NCBI RefSeq assembly: GCF_001427105.1
Contig: NZ_LMGI01000003.1
Location: forward strand, 102,618-166,617
DNA: 64,000 bases
Direction of reading: 5' to 3'
Origin: Sphingopyxis sp. Root154
GTDB taxonomy: Bacteria > Pseudomonadota > Alphaproteobacteria > Sphingomonadales > Sphingomonadaceae
Under the pieces are notes generated by a model. That model made no database searches, had not been told where the DNA came from, and saw only the letters and a program-made list of their open reading frames with translations. Made by a program: the position numbers and the translations under genes. Below, in pieces: positions 42,785-51,585 of the stretch (positions within the stretch are counted from its first letter, which is position 1; the number at the start of each line of letters is the position of its first letter).

Positions 42785-43813
42785 TTACCAGAAGAAATCG
42801 TGGATCACGTCGATCACTTCGCCCGAATAGGTATCGACCAGAAGCGCGTCGTTATAATAGCGGATCCAGCGCGTGCCCCCATAAGCGGGCGGCAGGCGGT
42901 AATAGCCCGGATCGTTGATCCAGTAGCGCTGGCTGTAGAACAGCGAGTTCAGCGAGAAACCGATGCTGAACCGCGTATAGCCATAACCGCGATACGGGTT
43001 GTAATAGCGCGGCATCCGGTAATAGCTGCGGTTCCGCTCGCGATAGCTGCGCCAGTCGTAGCGGCGATCGTTGCGCCAATCGCGGTTCCAGCTGCTCCTG
43101 CGATTGTCGTTATAGCGGCGATCGACGCGATTGTTATTGTTGCGGTCATAGCGCCGATCGATCTGGCCGTCGCGGTTGCGATCGTAGCGACCGTCTCGCT
43201 GGTCGATGCGATTGTTGTTGTTGCGATCCCAGCGGCGGTCGAGATCGCCGTTGCGATTGCGGTCGTAGCGGCGATCGACGCGGTTGTTGTCGTTGCGATC
43301 ATAACGCCGGTCGACCTGACCGTTACGGTTGCGATCCCACTGGCGGTCAATGCGGCCGTCGCGGTTGCGGTCATAGCTGCCGCCGCGCTGGCGCTGTTCG
43401 GCCTGACGCTGCTGCCACTGCTGACGCTGAGCCTGCTGTTGCTGGTCGTTCCCGCGCTGCTGCTGCCACTGCTGACGCTGGGCTTGCCGCTGCTGGTCGT
43501 TGCCACGCTGCTGTTGCCATTGCTGGCGCTGGGCCTGACGCTGCTGATCATTGCCGCGCTCTTGCCGTTGCTGCTGGCGCATTTCGCTGCGCTGCTGCCG
43601 TTCAACTCGCGGCTGCTGGCTTTGCTGACGCTCCGGGCGGGCCTGACCGCCGCCATTGCCGCCGCGGCGCACTTCAGGGCCGCGCGGTCCGCGGTCTCCC
43701 CGGTCGCCGCGCTGCGCGATCTGCACCCGCTCGCCCGATGCCTGTGCGGCTGCCGGGGCGATCGGGGTCAGGATCGTTGCAGCGATCAGCAACCCTCCAA
43801 ACATCTTCTTCAT
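42785..43813 (-). CDS. RcnB-family periplasmic protein with calcium-loop-like repeats
   Basis: A protein of about 342 residues with a signal peptide (to about residue 24), a Gly/Arg-rich part, three exact-length 17-residue Gln-rich repeats (unit like RGNDQQRQAQRQQWQQQ), seven copies of a 12-residue unit (pattern D-R-N-x-D/N-G/N-x-hydrophobic-D-R-R-Y), and a C-terminal RcnB domain (YRLPPAYGGTRWIRYYNDAL, then DVIHDFFW). RcnB helps control Ni/Co efflux in E. coli. The central units look like EF-hand or thrombospondin loops, so metal or Ca binding is plausible. Starts at TTG 43828 or ATG 43804 are alternatives. Confidence 0.85.
   Translation of the reverse strand: MKKMFGGLLIAATILTPIAPAAAQASGERVQIAQRGDRGDRGPRGPEVRRGGNGGGQARPERQQSQQPRVERQQRSEMRQQQRQERGNDQQRQAQRQQWQQQRGNDQQRQAQRQQWQQQRGNDQQQQAQRQQWQQRQAEQRQRGGSYDRNRDGRIDRQWDRNRNGQVDRRYDRNDNNRVDRRYDRNRNGDLDRRWDRNNNNRIDQRDGRYDRNRDGQIDRRYDRNNNNRVDRRYNDNRRSSWNRDWRNDRRYDWRSYRERNRSYYRMPRYYNPYRGYGYTRFSIGFSLNSLFYSQRYWINDPGYYRLPPAYGGTRWIRYYNDALLVDTYSGEVIDVIHDFFW
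43109..43372 (-). repeat. 36-base repeats encoding acidic 12-residue loops
   Basis: Seven in-frame units, one with a 3-residue insertion (QRDGRY), encode D-R-N-x-D/N-G/N-x-I/V/L-D-R-R-Y/W. They make the reverse strand look like a hydrophobic frame. Confidence 0.85.
43406..43558 (-). repeat. Three 51-base tandem repeats encoding a Gln-rich 17-mer
   Basis: Three consecutive units of 17 codons (RGNDQQ start, RQQWQQ middle) with near-identical residues; the third has Q for R and loses the last Q-run pattern. Copy number may vary between strains. Confidence 0.85.
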
Positions 43814-43946
43814 CTCGCCATTCTCCAACTCATGTCCCGTGTGCTGGAGACGCCAGCCGGGATGATGAATCGATTCTTACCAGTGGCAAGATGATCGATG
43901 GCTGACCGCGCTGTTGCCTGCGGTTCAGCTAGATGAACGAAGCCGT

Positions 43947-44492
43947 TCAGCTGCCGGGCGGCAGGCGGAGCGCCGGCACGGCGCGCGCCGCGTCCTCGGG
44001 GCGGATTCCCGGCGGCGGGGCGGCGGCGATGCGTTCCTCGCCGCGGATCACGCGTCCCGCGAGGCGGATCGCGGTGCGGATGCGCGGATAGGTGCCGCAG
44101 CGGCAGATATTGGTCATCGCCGCGTCGATCTCGGCATCGCTCGGATTGCTGTTCGAGCGCAGCAGCGCGGCGGCCGCCATGATCATCCCCGACTGGCAGA
44201 AACCGCATTGCGGCACCTGTTCGGCAACCCACGCCTGTTGCACCGGATGGCTGCGATCGCGCGCCAGCCCTTCGATCGTCGTGACGAAGCGGCCCTCGCA
44301 CTCGGCGATCGTGACCATGCAGCTGCGAATCGCCTCGCCGTCGATGTCGACGGTGCAGGCGCCGCACTCGCCGGTGCCGCAGCCATATTTGGTGCCCGTC
44401 AGGTTCGACGCATCGCGCAGCGCCCACAGCAGGGGCGTTTCGGGTTCCATGCGATATTCGACCGGGCGGTCGTTGACCGAGAATCGCGTCAT
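43947..44492 (-). CDS. (2Fe-2S)-binding subunit of a molybdenum hydroxylase
   Basis: A 181-residue small subunit of the xanthine dehydrogenase/isoquinoline 1-oxidoreductase family. The plant-ferredoxin cluster uses Cys38, Cys43, Cys46 and Cys58; the second cluster uses Cys96, Cys99, Cys130 and Cys132. Electrons normally come from a large molybdopterin subunit, but no such gene is next to it; the aldolase lies upstream and the RcnB gene downstream. It may pair with a distant subunit. The Pro/Ala/Arg-rich tail (APPPGIRPEDAARA) is unusual. Confidence 0.9.
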   Translation of the reverse strand: MTRFSVNDRPVEYRMEPETPLLWALRDASNLTGTKYGCGTGECGACTVDIDGEAIRSCMVTIAECEGRFVTTIEGLARDRSHPVQQAWVAEQVPQCGFCQSGMIMAAAALLRSNSNPSDAEIDAAMTNICRCGTYPRIRTAIRLAGRVIRGEERIAAAPPPGIRPEDAARAVPALRLPPGS

Positions 44493-44519
44493 GCGGTTCC
44501 TGTTAGCGCAACGGCCGGA

Positions 44520-45284
44520 TTAGTCACGCCAGCTTGTGTCGATCTTGTCGACCTTGCGCACCATCGCGTCGAATTCCGCCTTGCCCGCCTGGCCCGGGAT
44601 CGAGGCCATGAACAGATCGCGCTGATGGACCGCGATCACCTCTTGCGGGACAGTGATCGGCTTGCCCATGCTCATTGTCGCCATCTGGATCTCGCACGCG
44701 CGCTGGAGCGCCCAATATTTGATGAAGGCTTCGGTCAGCGTCTTGCCCATCACGACCGGGCCGTGATTCTTGAGCATCAGGATGCGCTTGTCGCCGAGGT
44801 TCTCGACGAGCCGCTCGCCCTCTTCCTCGCGCACCGTCACGCCCTCGAAATCATGATAGGCGAGCTGGCCGGCGAAGTTGCAGGCGTAGAAATTGACCGG
44901 CTGCAGCCCGCCTTCGAGCGCGCAGACCGCGACGGTCGCGGTCGTGTGGGTGTGGATAATCGCATGCGCGTCGGGCAGGACGCGGTGGAACAGGCTGTGC
45001 TGGACGAAGCCCGCCTTGTTGACGTGCCAGGGATTATCCTCGTCGACCTTGTTGCCGTCGATGTCGATCTTGATCAGGTTCGACGCCGAAACCTCGCTGA
45101 AATGCAGGCCATAGGGGTTGATCAGGAAGGCGCCCTCCTCGTCGGGGACCTTCACCGTGATATGGTTGAAGATCATCTCGTCCCAGCCCATCATCGCGAA
45201 GATGCGGTAGCAGGCGGCAAGTTCCTGCCGCGCCGTCCATTCGGCTTCGCTATATTTGCTGTTGCGCTTGAGCTGGGTCGCCAT
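44520..45284 (-). CDS. Class II aldolase/adducin-domain protein
   Basis: A 254-residue zinc-type aldolase domain protein. It has the N-terminal AACYRIFAMMGWDEMIFNHI, the metal-binding HTHTT near residue 96, LKNHGPVV near residue 159 and a helical C-terminus. Relatives include fuculose aldolase and many proteins of unknown substrate. It lies 27 bases upstream of the 2Fe-2S gene on the same strand. The substrate is unknown. Confidence 0.88.
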   Translation of the reverse strand: MATQLKRNSKYSEAEWTARQELAACYRIFAMMGWDEMIFNHITVKVPDEEGAFLINPYGLHFSEVSASNLIKIDIDGNKVDEDNPWHVNKAGFVQHSLFHRVLPDAHAIIHTHTTATVAVCALEGGLQPVNFYACNFAGQLAYHDFEGVTVREEEGERLVENLGDKRILMLKNHGPVVMGKTLTEAFIKYWALQRACEIQMATMSMGKPITVPQEVIAVHQRDLFMASIPGQAGKAEFDAMVRKVDKIDTSWRD

Positions 45285-45562
45285 GGCCTGTCCCTCATTA
45301 TGATGTTAGTTTCGTCCTGCTACCTATGCCATAAGGATGGGGCGCGGCACAATCCCGACAGCGGGTGGGGCGGTTCGATAGCGGGGCAGGCGCGGTTTAC
45401 CGCGCAAGGGCTTGCATTTTGCCGCGAATCCTTTTAGTGGCCCAGCCATCGGAACGTCGCGGGTTCGCGGCGCTTCTTTTATTGCCCTTATATCGGCGAT
45501 TTATGGCGGACCGGATGGCCGGTAGCCGTTCATCGTTGGACGAACCGGAGACGACACGGCGT

Positions 45563-45769
45563 ATGCAGATCATCGTTCGCGACAATAATGTCGACCAGGC
45601 CCTTCGCGCGCTCAAGAAGAAGCTGCAGCGTGAGGGCGTGTATCGCGAAATGAAGCTGCGCCGTCATTACGAGAAGCCCAGCGAAAAGCGCGCGCGCGAG
45701 CACGCCGCCGCTGTCCGTCGCGCCCGCAAGATGGAGCGCAAGCGGATGGAACGCGACGGGATCAAGTAA
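45563..45769 (+). CDS. rpsU: 30S ribosomal protein S21
   Basis: A 68-residue basic ribosomal protein beginning [19 protein letters not shown] and rich in Arg/Lys, ending [11 protein letters not shown]21 helps in initiation on 30S subunits. ATG 45563 is the family-typical start; upstream in-frame Mets (45503, 45515) would add residues not seen in the family. A strong terminator follows. Confidence 0.96.
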   Translation: MQIIVRDNNVDQALRALKKKLQREGVYREMKLRRHYEKPSEKRAREHAAAVRRARKMERKRMERDGIK

Positions 45770-45800
45770 GACCGTCTCCCGTTCGGGATCCTCATCGTGA

Positions 45801-45832
45801 AAAGGGCGCCGCGGCAACGCGGCGCCCTTTTT
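45801..45832 (+). terminator. Intrinsic terminator of rpsU
   Basis: AAAGGGCGCCGCG (45801-45813) pairs perfectly with CGCGGCGCCCTTT (45818-45830) around GCAA, then TT. Confidence 0.93.
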
Positions 45833-45937
45833 CGTTATGCGTGCGCGCATAATTGCCTCTGGACCGTTCCGCGCCGCACCGCCTATAGGCCTCGCCAACA
45901 TTTGCGCCCGCGGGCGCCTGCGGAAGGATCAGCAGAG

Positions 45938-46465
45938 ATGAGCGTAACGACGGTTCCATTGCGTCCGGTGAGCAAAGGCGGCCTGTGGCTGATGTGGTTT
46001 GGCCTCGCGGCACTGCTCGTGGCGGGTGCGGCCTTTGCATGGCACATGACCCCGCGCATCGGGTTCGAAGTCGTCAAGGAAGGCACCGGGCCGAGCCCGA
46101 CCAAGGCCGACGTCGTGCTGGTCAAATATGAAGGCAAGCTCGACGACGGCACCGTTTTCGACGCCAACGAACAGGCGCCGATGCAGGTCGCGCAGGTCGT
46201 TCCGGGCTTTTCGGAAGCGCTGACCCGCATGAAAAAGGGCGGCGAGTACAAGATCACCATCCCCGCGCAGCTCGGCTATGGCGATCGCGCCGTCGGTCCG
46301 ATCCCGGCCGGCAGCACGCTGCACTTTGCCGTCACGCTGCTCGACTTCCGCTCGGAGGCCGAGGTTCGCGCGATGCAGCAGCAGATGCAGCAACAGCAGC
46401 AGATGATGCAGGGGGGCCCCGGTGGCGCTCCGGGCGGTCCGCCTCCGGGCATCCCGCCGCAGTAA
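45938..46465 (+). CDS. FKBP-type peptidyl-prolyl isomerase
   Basis: A 175-residue protein with one N-terminal membrane anchor (GLWLMWFGLAALLVAGAAFA) and an FKBP domain (VKYEGKLDDGTVFDANEQ, VPGFSEALTRMKKGGEYKIT, GYGDRAVGPIPAGSTLHFAV). It probably folds proteins in the periplasm. The tail is Gln/Met-rich (MQQQMQQQQQMMQ) and then Gly/Pro-rich, an unusual low-complexity end. ATG 45938 is the natural start. Confidence 0.9.
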   Translation: MSVTTVPLRPVSKGGLWLMWFGLAALLVAGAAFAWHMTPRIGFEVVKEGTGPSPTKADVVLVKYEGKLDDGTVFDANEQAPMQVAQVVPGFSEALTRMKKGGEYKITIPAQLGYGDRAVGPIPAGSTLHFAVTLLDFRSEAEVRAMQQQMQQQQQMMQGGPGGAPGGPPPGIPPQ

Positions 46466-46492
46466 TAAGCGAGCGGTCTCGACGAAATCAAA

Positions 46493-46521
46493 GCGGCGGT
46501 GGGTTCAGGTGCCCGCCGCCG
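46493..46521. terminator. Hairpin over the stop of the AI-2E transporter gene
   Basis: GCGGCGG-T-GGG (46493-46503) pairs with CCC-GCCGCCG (46512 on) with one bulge. The minus-strand stop at 46505 lies in the loop. No long T-run. Confidence 0.4.
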
Positions 46522-47626
46522 TTGTCGTTTTGGCGCCATTGGCGTTGCGCTCGGCCTCCCGTTCCAGCGCGACCTTGATCATCGCGACGATCGGGTCGGC
46601 TAGGAACAATCCCATGAGGCCGAGCAACGCGCCGAACAGGATCTGCGCGCCGAGAACCAGCGCGGGCGCAAGGTCGACCGTCTTTTTCGCGACCATCGGC
46701 ACGATCAGATAGCCGTCGACCGTCTGGACGATGAAATAGATCGCGATCGCCCACAGCCCGGTGTCGGTCCCCGCCGAAAAGCCGACGAGCACCAGCAGCA
46801 CGCCCGACACGATCGCACCGATATTGGGGATGAAGGCGAGCAGGCCGGTGAGCAGGCCCATCAATGCCGCCATTGGGATACCGACCGCAAGGCACGCGAG
46901 CCAGGTGCCGATGCCCTCGACGAGCATGCCGAGCAGGCGTCCCGCCATCAGCCGGCGGAGCGTGAAGCCCATGCGCGCGGTGGTGATGTAGAAATTCTCG
47001 CGGCTTTTCATCGGCAGCATCCACGCGACGCCGCGTTCGTAAAGCCGCGGCTCGATCGCGATGAAGATGCCGAGGACGAGGATCATGATGAGGCTGGTGA
47101 GGCCACCCAGCACGGTGCCGACCGCGGCGGTGACGCGCCCGAATGTGCCGGCGAGATTGTCGGTGATCGTCTTGGTGTCGAGCTGGAAATTGCCCATGCC
47201 ATGATCGCTCGCCCAGGCGGCGATGCGTTCGACCTGACCCATCACGACCTTTTGCAGCGTCGCTGCCTGATCGGCGATCTGCGACCCGGCGAACATCACG
47301 GTCCAGATCAGGAAGACAAGCAGTGACAGGCAGACGATCGCCAGCCGCCAGCCGCGCGCGATCGGCAGCACCCGTCCGAGTAGCCGCGTTCCGCCGTCGA
47401 GCATCGATGCCATCACGATGCCGGCAAAGATCAGCAGGATCGGCTGGATCAGAACGATGCACACGCCGATGAGCAACGCGAGGCCGATCCAGACGCCGGC
47501 CTTCAGCAACTCCGTGCGGACGAGCTGGCTGCGGATTTCGGTGGGGCCGGGGGCTTCGGTGTGAGCTTCGGCCTTGGCGGCGGCGGTAGCGGCGCGCGTT
47601 CCGGTTGTTTTCCTTGTCGCCGCCAT
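46505..47626 (-). CDS. AI-2E family transporter
   Basis: A 373-residue membrane protein with seven or eight helices and the family blocks PILLIFAGIVMASMLDGG, PMAALMGLLTGLLAFIPNIG and PMVAKKTVDLAPALV. The AI-2E/PerM family moves small molecules; E. coli TqsA is linked to autoinducer-2 export, but the substrate here is unknown. An Ala/Thr-rich cytoplasmic start (about 35 residues) precedes the first helix. lepB lies 20 bases upstream on the same strand. Confidence 0.9.
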   Translation of the reverse strand: MAATRKTTGTRAATAAAKAEAHTEAPGPTEIRSQLVRTELLKAGVWIGLALLIGVCIVLIQPILLIFAGIVMASMLDGGTRLLGRVLPIARGWRLAIVCLSLLVFLIWTVMFAGSQIADQAATLQKVVMGQVERIAAWASDHGMGNFQLDTKTITDNLAGTFGRVTAAVGTVLGGLTSLIMILVLGIFIAIEPRLYERGVAWMLPMKSRENFYITTARMGFTLRRLMAGRLLGMLVEGIGTWLACLAVGIPMAALMGLLTGLLAFIPNIGAIVSGVLLVLVGFSAGTDTGLWAIAIYFIVQTVDGYLIVPMVAKKTVDLAPALVLGAQILFGALLGLMGLFLADPIVAMIKVALEREAERNANGAKTTTAAGT

Positions 47627-47646
47627 GTCTTTTGTTCCCTGTTGTG

Positions 47647-48495
47647 TCAGTTGCCTTGACGCTCGGGCCGCAGGTCGGTTCCCGCGCGCCCCGATCGCAA
47701 AGCGTTAAACCAGCTCAATGGGTTATACCACTCGGCGGTTCCATCGGTCGAAAAGCTGATGATCTCTGCGCGCCCGGCGATCGCGTCGAAAGGGACGGCG
47801 CCGCCGAGGCCTTTCTGGTTCGTATCGACGCGGCTGTCGGCGCTGCCGTCGCGGTTGTCGCCCATGAGGAAGACGTGATCGGCGGGCACGGTGACCGGAC
47901 CATAATCGTCGGTCGCATAGCCGGGGCCCATGTCGATCGTGTCGAAGGTCGCGCCGCCGGGCAGCGTTTCGCGGACGATCGGCAATTCGAGCATTTCTCT
48001 GCCGTTCGCATCGCGGGAGATGAAGCGGAACAGGCTGCTGTCGGGGCCGGGCAAATTGGGATCGACCGGGATCGAGAGCATCGGCTGGACCTCGCGCTTC
48101 ACCGGCTTGCCGTTGATGCTGAGTTCGCCGTTGCGCAGCGCGATCGTATCGCCGGGCAGGCCGATGACGCGCTTGATGTAATCGATCCGCGTCACCGGAT
48201 GCTCAAGCACCACGATGTCGCCGCGTTCGGGCAGCTTGGCGAACAGACGGCCTTCAACCTTGGGCGCAAGGTGAAAGCTGACCGACGAATAGGACCAGCC
48301 GTAGGGATATTTGCTGACGATGAGTCGGTCGCCGTTGCGCAGCACCGGCATCATCGAGTCGGACGGGATATAGAAAGGCTTGGCGACGCAGCTGTGGATG
48401 CCGAGCACGAGCAGCAGGATCACCACGACATCGCGGATCAGCTTGCCCCAGCCGCCGTCGTCCTTCGCCCCGTTTCTCGAGCCGCTTTTCGCCAT
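47647..48495 (-). CDS. lepB: Signal peptidase I
   Basis: LepB cleaves the signal peptides of exported proteins at the inner membrane. The 282-residue protein has one membrane anchor (VVVILLLVLGIHSCVAKPFY), the catalytic Ser in IPSDSMMPVL and the catalytic Lys in YIKRVIGLPGD, plus the later GDNRDGSADSR. It is in a minus-strand run with pyrE, pdxJ and acpS upstream; acpS is seven bases away. Confidence 0.96.
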   Translation of the reverse strand: MAKSGSRNGAKDDGGWGKLIRDVVVILLLVLGIHSCVAKPFYIPSDSMMPVLRNGDRLIVSKYPYGWSYSSVSFHLAPKVEGRLFAKLPERGDIVVLEHPVTRIDYIKRVIGLPGDTIALRNGELSINGKPVKREVQPMLSIPVDPNLPGPDSSLFRFISRDANGREMLELPIVRETLPGGATFDTIDMGPGYATDDYGPVTVPADHVFLMGDNRDGSADSRVDTNQKGLGGAVPFDAIAGRAEIISFSTDGTAEWYNPLSWFNALRSGRAGTDLRPERQGN

Positions 48496-48502
48496 GTCGA
48501 TT

Positions 48503-48904
48503 TCAGTCCTTGATTGCTTCGATGATGACGAAGGCCTGCGCCCACGGATGGTCGTCGGTCAGCGTCAAATGGATGTGCGCGGTATGGCCGGCCGGAATCA
48601 TCTGCGCGAGCCGCTCGGCGGCCCCGCCGGTCAGCGCCAGCGTTGGCGCTCCCGACGGCGCGTTGACGACGCCGATGTCCTTCATGAACACGCCGCGCTT
48701 GAACCCGGTGCCGACGGCTTTCGAAAAGGCTTCCTTCGCCGCGAAACGCTTGGCGTAAGTGCCGGCGCGGGTAAACGGGCGCCGCGCCGCCTTCGCGCGC
48801 TCGATATCGGTAAAAACGCGATTCTCGAACCGCTCGCCAAAGCGGTCGAGCGAATTCTGGATACGCTCTATATTACAAAGGTCGGAGCCGAGACCGATGA
48901 TCAC
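48503..48904 (-). CDS. acpS: Holo-[acyl-carrier-protein] synthase
   Basis: AcpS attaches the 4'-phosphopantetheine arm to acyl carrier protein. The 133-residue enzyme begins [15 protein letters not shown] with the metal-binding Asp, and carries [12 protein letters not shown] with the conserved Glu and Lys. It overlaps pdxJ by four bases (ATGA) and is followed at seven bases by lepB. Confidence 0.96.
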   Translation of the reverse strand: MIIGLGSDLCNIERIQNSLDRFGERFENRVFTDIERAKAARRPFTRAGTYAKRFAAKEAFSKAVGTGFKRGVFMKDIGVVNAPSGAPTLALTGGAAERLAQMIPAGHTAHIHLTLTDDHPWAQAFVIIEAIKD

Positions 48905-49650
48905 GGCGCGCCTCGCGCCTCGTCCATCAGCGCGCGCATCCGGCGCACCGCATCTTCCAGCCCGGTAAAGATCGCCTCGCCGATCAGATAATGGCCGATG
49001 TTGAGTTCGGCGAGCTGCGGGATCGCCGCGACCGGCACGACATTCTCATAGGTCAGCCCGTGGCCCGCGTGCGGCTCGATGCCATTCTTCCACGCGAGCG
49101 CCGCGGCGTCGGCGAGGCGGCGGAGTTCGGCGGCGCGCTCCTCGCCCTCTACATGCGCATAGCGGCCGGTGTGGAATTCGACGACGGGCGCGCGGAGGCG
49201 CATCGCCGCCTCGATCTGCCGCGCATCGGGTTCGATGAACAGGCTGACGCGGATGCCCGCATCGTTCAGCCGCGACACGATGGGGGCAAGGTGGTTGTGC
49301 TGTCCCGCCGCGTCGAGCCCGCCCTCGGTCGTGCGCTCCTCGCGCTTTTCGGGGACGATGCACGCCGCATGCGGCATGTGGCGCAGCGCGATCTCGAGCA
49401 TTTCGTCGGTCGCCGCCATTTCGAGGTTGAGCGGCAGGTCGGTCGCCGCCTGGATGCGTGCCAAGTCGTCGTCGCGGATATGGCGCCGGTCTTCGCGCAA
49501 ATGCGCGGTGATTCCGTCGCCGCCGACCGCCGCGACGATTTCGGCCGCGCGCACCGGGTCGGGATGCTCGCCCCCCCGCGCGTTGCGGATCGTCGCGACA
49601 TGGTCGATGTTGACGCCAAGGCGCAGACGCGAAGGCGAGGGACCGGTCAA
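48901..49650 (-). CDS. pdxJ: Pyridoxine 5'-phosphate synthase
   Basis: PdxJ closes the pyridoxine ring from deoxyxylulose 5-phosphate and aminoacetone 3-phosphate. The 249-residue barrel shows [42 protein letters not shown] and GHGLTYENV, all typical. It overlaps pyrE by four bases upstream and acpS by four bases downstream, so these three should be translated in series. Confidence 0.97.
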   Translation of the reverse strand: MTGPSPSRLRLGVNIDHVATIRNARGGEHPDPVRAAEIVAAVGGDGITAHLREDRRHIRDDDLARIQAATDLPLNLEMAATDEMLEIALRHMPHAACIVPEKREERTTEGGLDAAGQHNHLAPIVSRLNDAGIRVSLFIEPDARQIEAAMRLRAPVVEFHTGRYAHVEGEERAAELRRLADAAALAWKNGIEPHAGHGLTYENVVPVAAIPQLAELNIGHYLIGEAIFTGLEDAVRRMRALMDEARGAP

Positions 49651-50234
49651 GCCGCCTTGCTCCGGCTGCCGGGCTTCACCGCTTCGGTGGCGGCGAGCGT
49701 CTCGGGCAATTCGTCCGCGGCATAGGTCGGGAAATTGATCGCGACGAGCGGATAGAAGGGCACGCCGAGTTCGACATTGCCCGCCGAACGGTCGACGAGC
49801 GCGGCCTCGGCGACGATTTCGCCGCCCGCGGCACGCACCGCCTCCATCGCCTCGCGCGACGACAGGCCGGTGGTCACGACATCTTCGACCATCAGCACCC
49901 TGGCGCCGGGGTCGATCGTGAAGCCGCGGCGCAGTTCGAAGGTGCCCGTCGGCCGCTCGACGAAAATCGCCGGCTTGCCGAGTGCGCGACCCATTTCATG
50001 CCCAATGATCACCCCGCCCATCGCGGGCGAGACGACGATGTCGATCGCCTGTTTCAGCTCGCGCGGCAGCTTGGCGGCAAGCGCGACGGCGAGCCGTCCG
50101 GCGCGTTCGGTGTCCATCAGCACGCGCGCACACTGCAGATAATATTCGCTATGGCGGCCGGAGGAGAGCAGGAAATGGCCCTGCAGCAGGGCGTCGGCGG
50201 CACGGAATTCGGCCAGGATTTCATCATCGGTCAT
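49647..50234 (-). CDS. pyrE: Orotate phosphoribosyltransferase
   Basis: PyrE joins orotate and PRPP to orotidine 5'-phosphate. The 195-residue enzyme has [19 protein letters not shown] and the PRPP-binding loop [21 protein letters not shown] 50234 begins the family-like part; no purine-rich ribosome site precedes it, only CTCCTCC, which is notable for the first gene of the run. It diverges from ctaC across 230 bases. Confidence 0.95.
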   Translation of the reverse strand: MTDDEILAEFRAADALLQGHFLLSSGRHSEYYLQCARVLMDTERAGRLAVALAAKLPRELKQAIDIVVSPAMGGVIIGHEMGRALGKPAIFVERPTGTFELRRGFTIDPGARVLMVEDVVTTGLSSREAMEAVRAAGGEIVAEAALVDRSAGNVELGVPFYPLVAINFPTYAADELPETLAATEAVKPGSRSKAA

Positions 50235-50466
50235 GGAGGAGTTGTTCTTTTGTCCAGTGCGTCGCTCATGATGGGCGACCGGGTTTTGGCGGCGAAGATT
50301 ATCCAGCCGCAAAATAGTGTTAGAGATGCTTGAGGCAAGCGGCAAGCGGGTCTATAGCGCCCGCGAGATTCAGCCCCTTGCCGGCTGCCGCGACGCATGT
50401 CCGGCCGCTGCCGCAAAGGGGGTGGGGCATCAATAAGAACAACAGGCAACGGGCGGCACTATCCTT

Positions 50467-51570
50467 ATGAAGAGCTTGAAAACCCTTGTAATTGCGGCGG
50501 CTTTGTCGCTGGGCGCGGTGGGCGCCAGCCATGCGCAAACACCCGCGACGGCTCCGGCCGAAGCACCCGCCGCAACGGCCCCGGCGAATCCGGTTCCGGT
50601 CACCGCCGATGCGGCTGCTCCGACAGCGACGCCGGTCGCGACGACCGCCGCGGCCCCGGCTGGCGATGCGACCTATGTCCCGATGAAGCCGACCCCCGGG
50701 GTTGGCCAGCCGGTCGACGCAGGCATCGATTTCCAGCCGCAGGTCAGCCCGGTTGGCGAACAGGCTTACTGGTTCAACCATGTTATCCTGTTGCCCGTTA
50801 TCACGATCATCACGCTGATCGTCCTCGGCCTCCTGCTCTGGGTGATGTTCCGTTTCCGCGCCAAGGCGAACCCGGTGCCGTCGAAGACGACGCACAACAC
50901 GTTCATCGAAATCATCTGGACCGCCATTCCGGTGCTGATCCTCGCGGTGATCGCGGTTCCTTCGATCCGGCTTCTGGCCCAGCAATATGAGCCGCCGTCG
51001 AAAGAGGCGCTGACGATCAAGGTCACCGGCTATCAATGGTACTGGGGCTATGCCTATCCCGACCAGGGCATCGGCGAATATGTCTCGAAGATCCTGCCCG
51101 AAGACAAGGCGAAGGCCGCGGGTGAGCCCTATCACCTCGCCGTCGACAATCGCATGGTCGTTCCCGTCGGCCGCCAGGTGAAGCTGATCATCACCGGCGC
51201 CGACGTGATACACAGCTTCGCGGTCCCGGCCTTCTGGACCAAGATGGACGCGGTCCCCGGCCGCGCCAACGAAACGACGTTCACCGCGAACAAGGTCGGC
51301 GTCTATTACGGCCAGTGTTCGGAACTCTGCGGTGTTGATCACGGCTATATGCCGATCGCCGTCGAAGTGCTGCCGGTCGACAAGTGGGAAGCGTGGGTCC
51401 GCTCGAAGGGCGGCAACCCGGCCGGTCCGGTCGCCGCGGCACCCGCCGCTGCCGCACCGGCACCCGCTGCCGTCGCTCCGGCTGCGGCACCCGCCGCGAC
51501 GCCGGCCGCCGTCACGACCGAAGCTGCACCGGCAGCGGCGCCCGCCGCCGCACCGGCCGCCAAGAATTAA
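50467..51570 (+). CDS. ctaC: Cytochrome c oxidase subunit II
   Basis: A 367-residue subunit carrying the CuA electron entry site. It has a signal peptide (to about residue 24, SHAQ), an Ala/Pro/Thr-rich linker to about residue 70, two membrane helices (AYWFNHVILLPVITIITLIV and the later IIWTAIPVLILAVIAV), then a cupredoxin domain with HSFAVPAFW and the copper motif CSELCGVDHGYM. An Ala/Pro tail of about 50 residues follows the fold and is unusual. It starts the oxidase operon; ctaD is 15 bases downstream. Confidence 0.96.
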   Translation: MKSLKTLVIAAALSLGAVGASHAQTPATAPAEAPAATAPANPVPVTADAAAPTATPVATTAAAPAGDATYVPMKPTPGVGQPVDAGIDFQPQVSPVGEQAYWFNHVILLPVITIITLIVLGLLLWVMFRFRAKANPVPSKTTHNTFIEIIWTAIPVLILAVIAVPSIRLLAQQYEPPSKEALTIKVTGYQWYWGYAYPDQGIGEYVSKILPEDKAKAAGEPYHLAVDNRMVVPVGRQVKLIITGADVIHSFAVPAFWTKMDAVPGRANETTFTANKVGVYYGQCSELCGVDHGYMPIAVEVLPVDKWEAWVRSKGGNPAGPVAAAPAAAAPAPAAVAPAAAPAATPAAVTTEAAPAAAPAAAPAAKN

Positions 51571-51585
51571 CAAGGGGTCCGACAG

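Noticed and set aside
43406..43558. A CRISPR-like array
   Set aside because: The repeats are adjacent, in frame and lack spacers; they are protein-coding tandem repeats.
42800..43894. A 364-codon plus-strand frame with a hydrophobic, repeat-like product
   Set aside because: It is the reverse reading of the RcnB repeats; the Ala/Val/Ile runs come from the Asp/Arg/Asn repeat codons.
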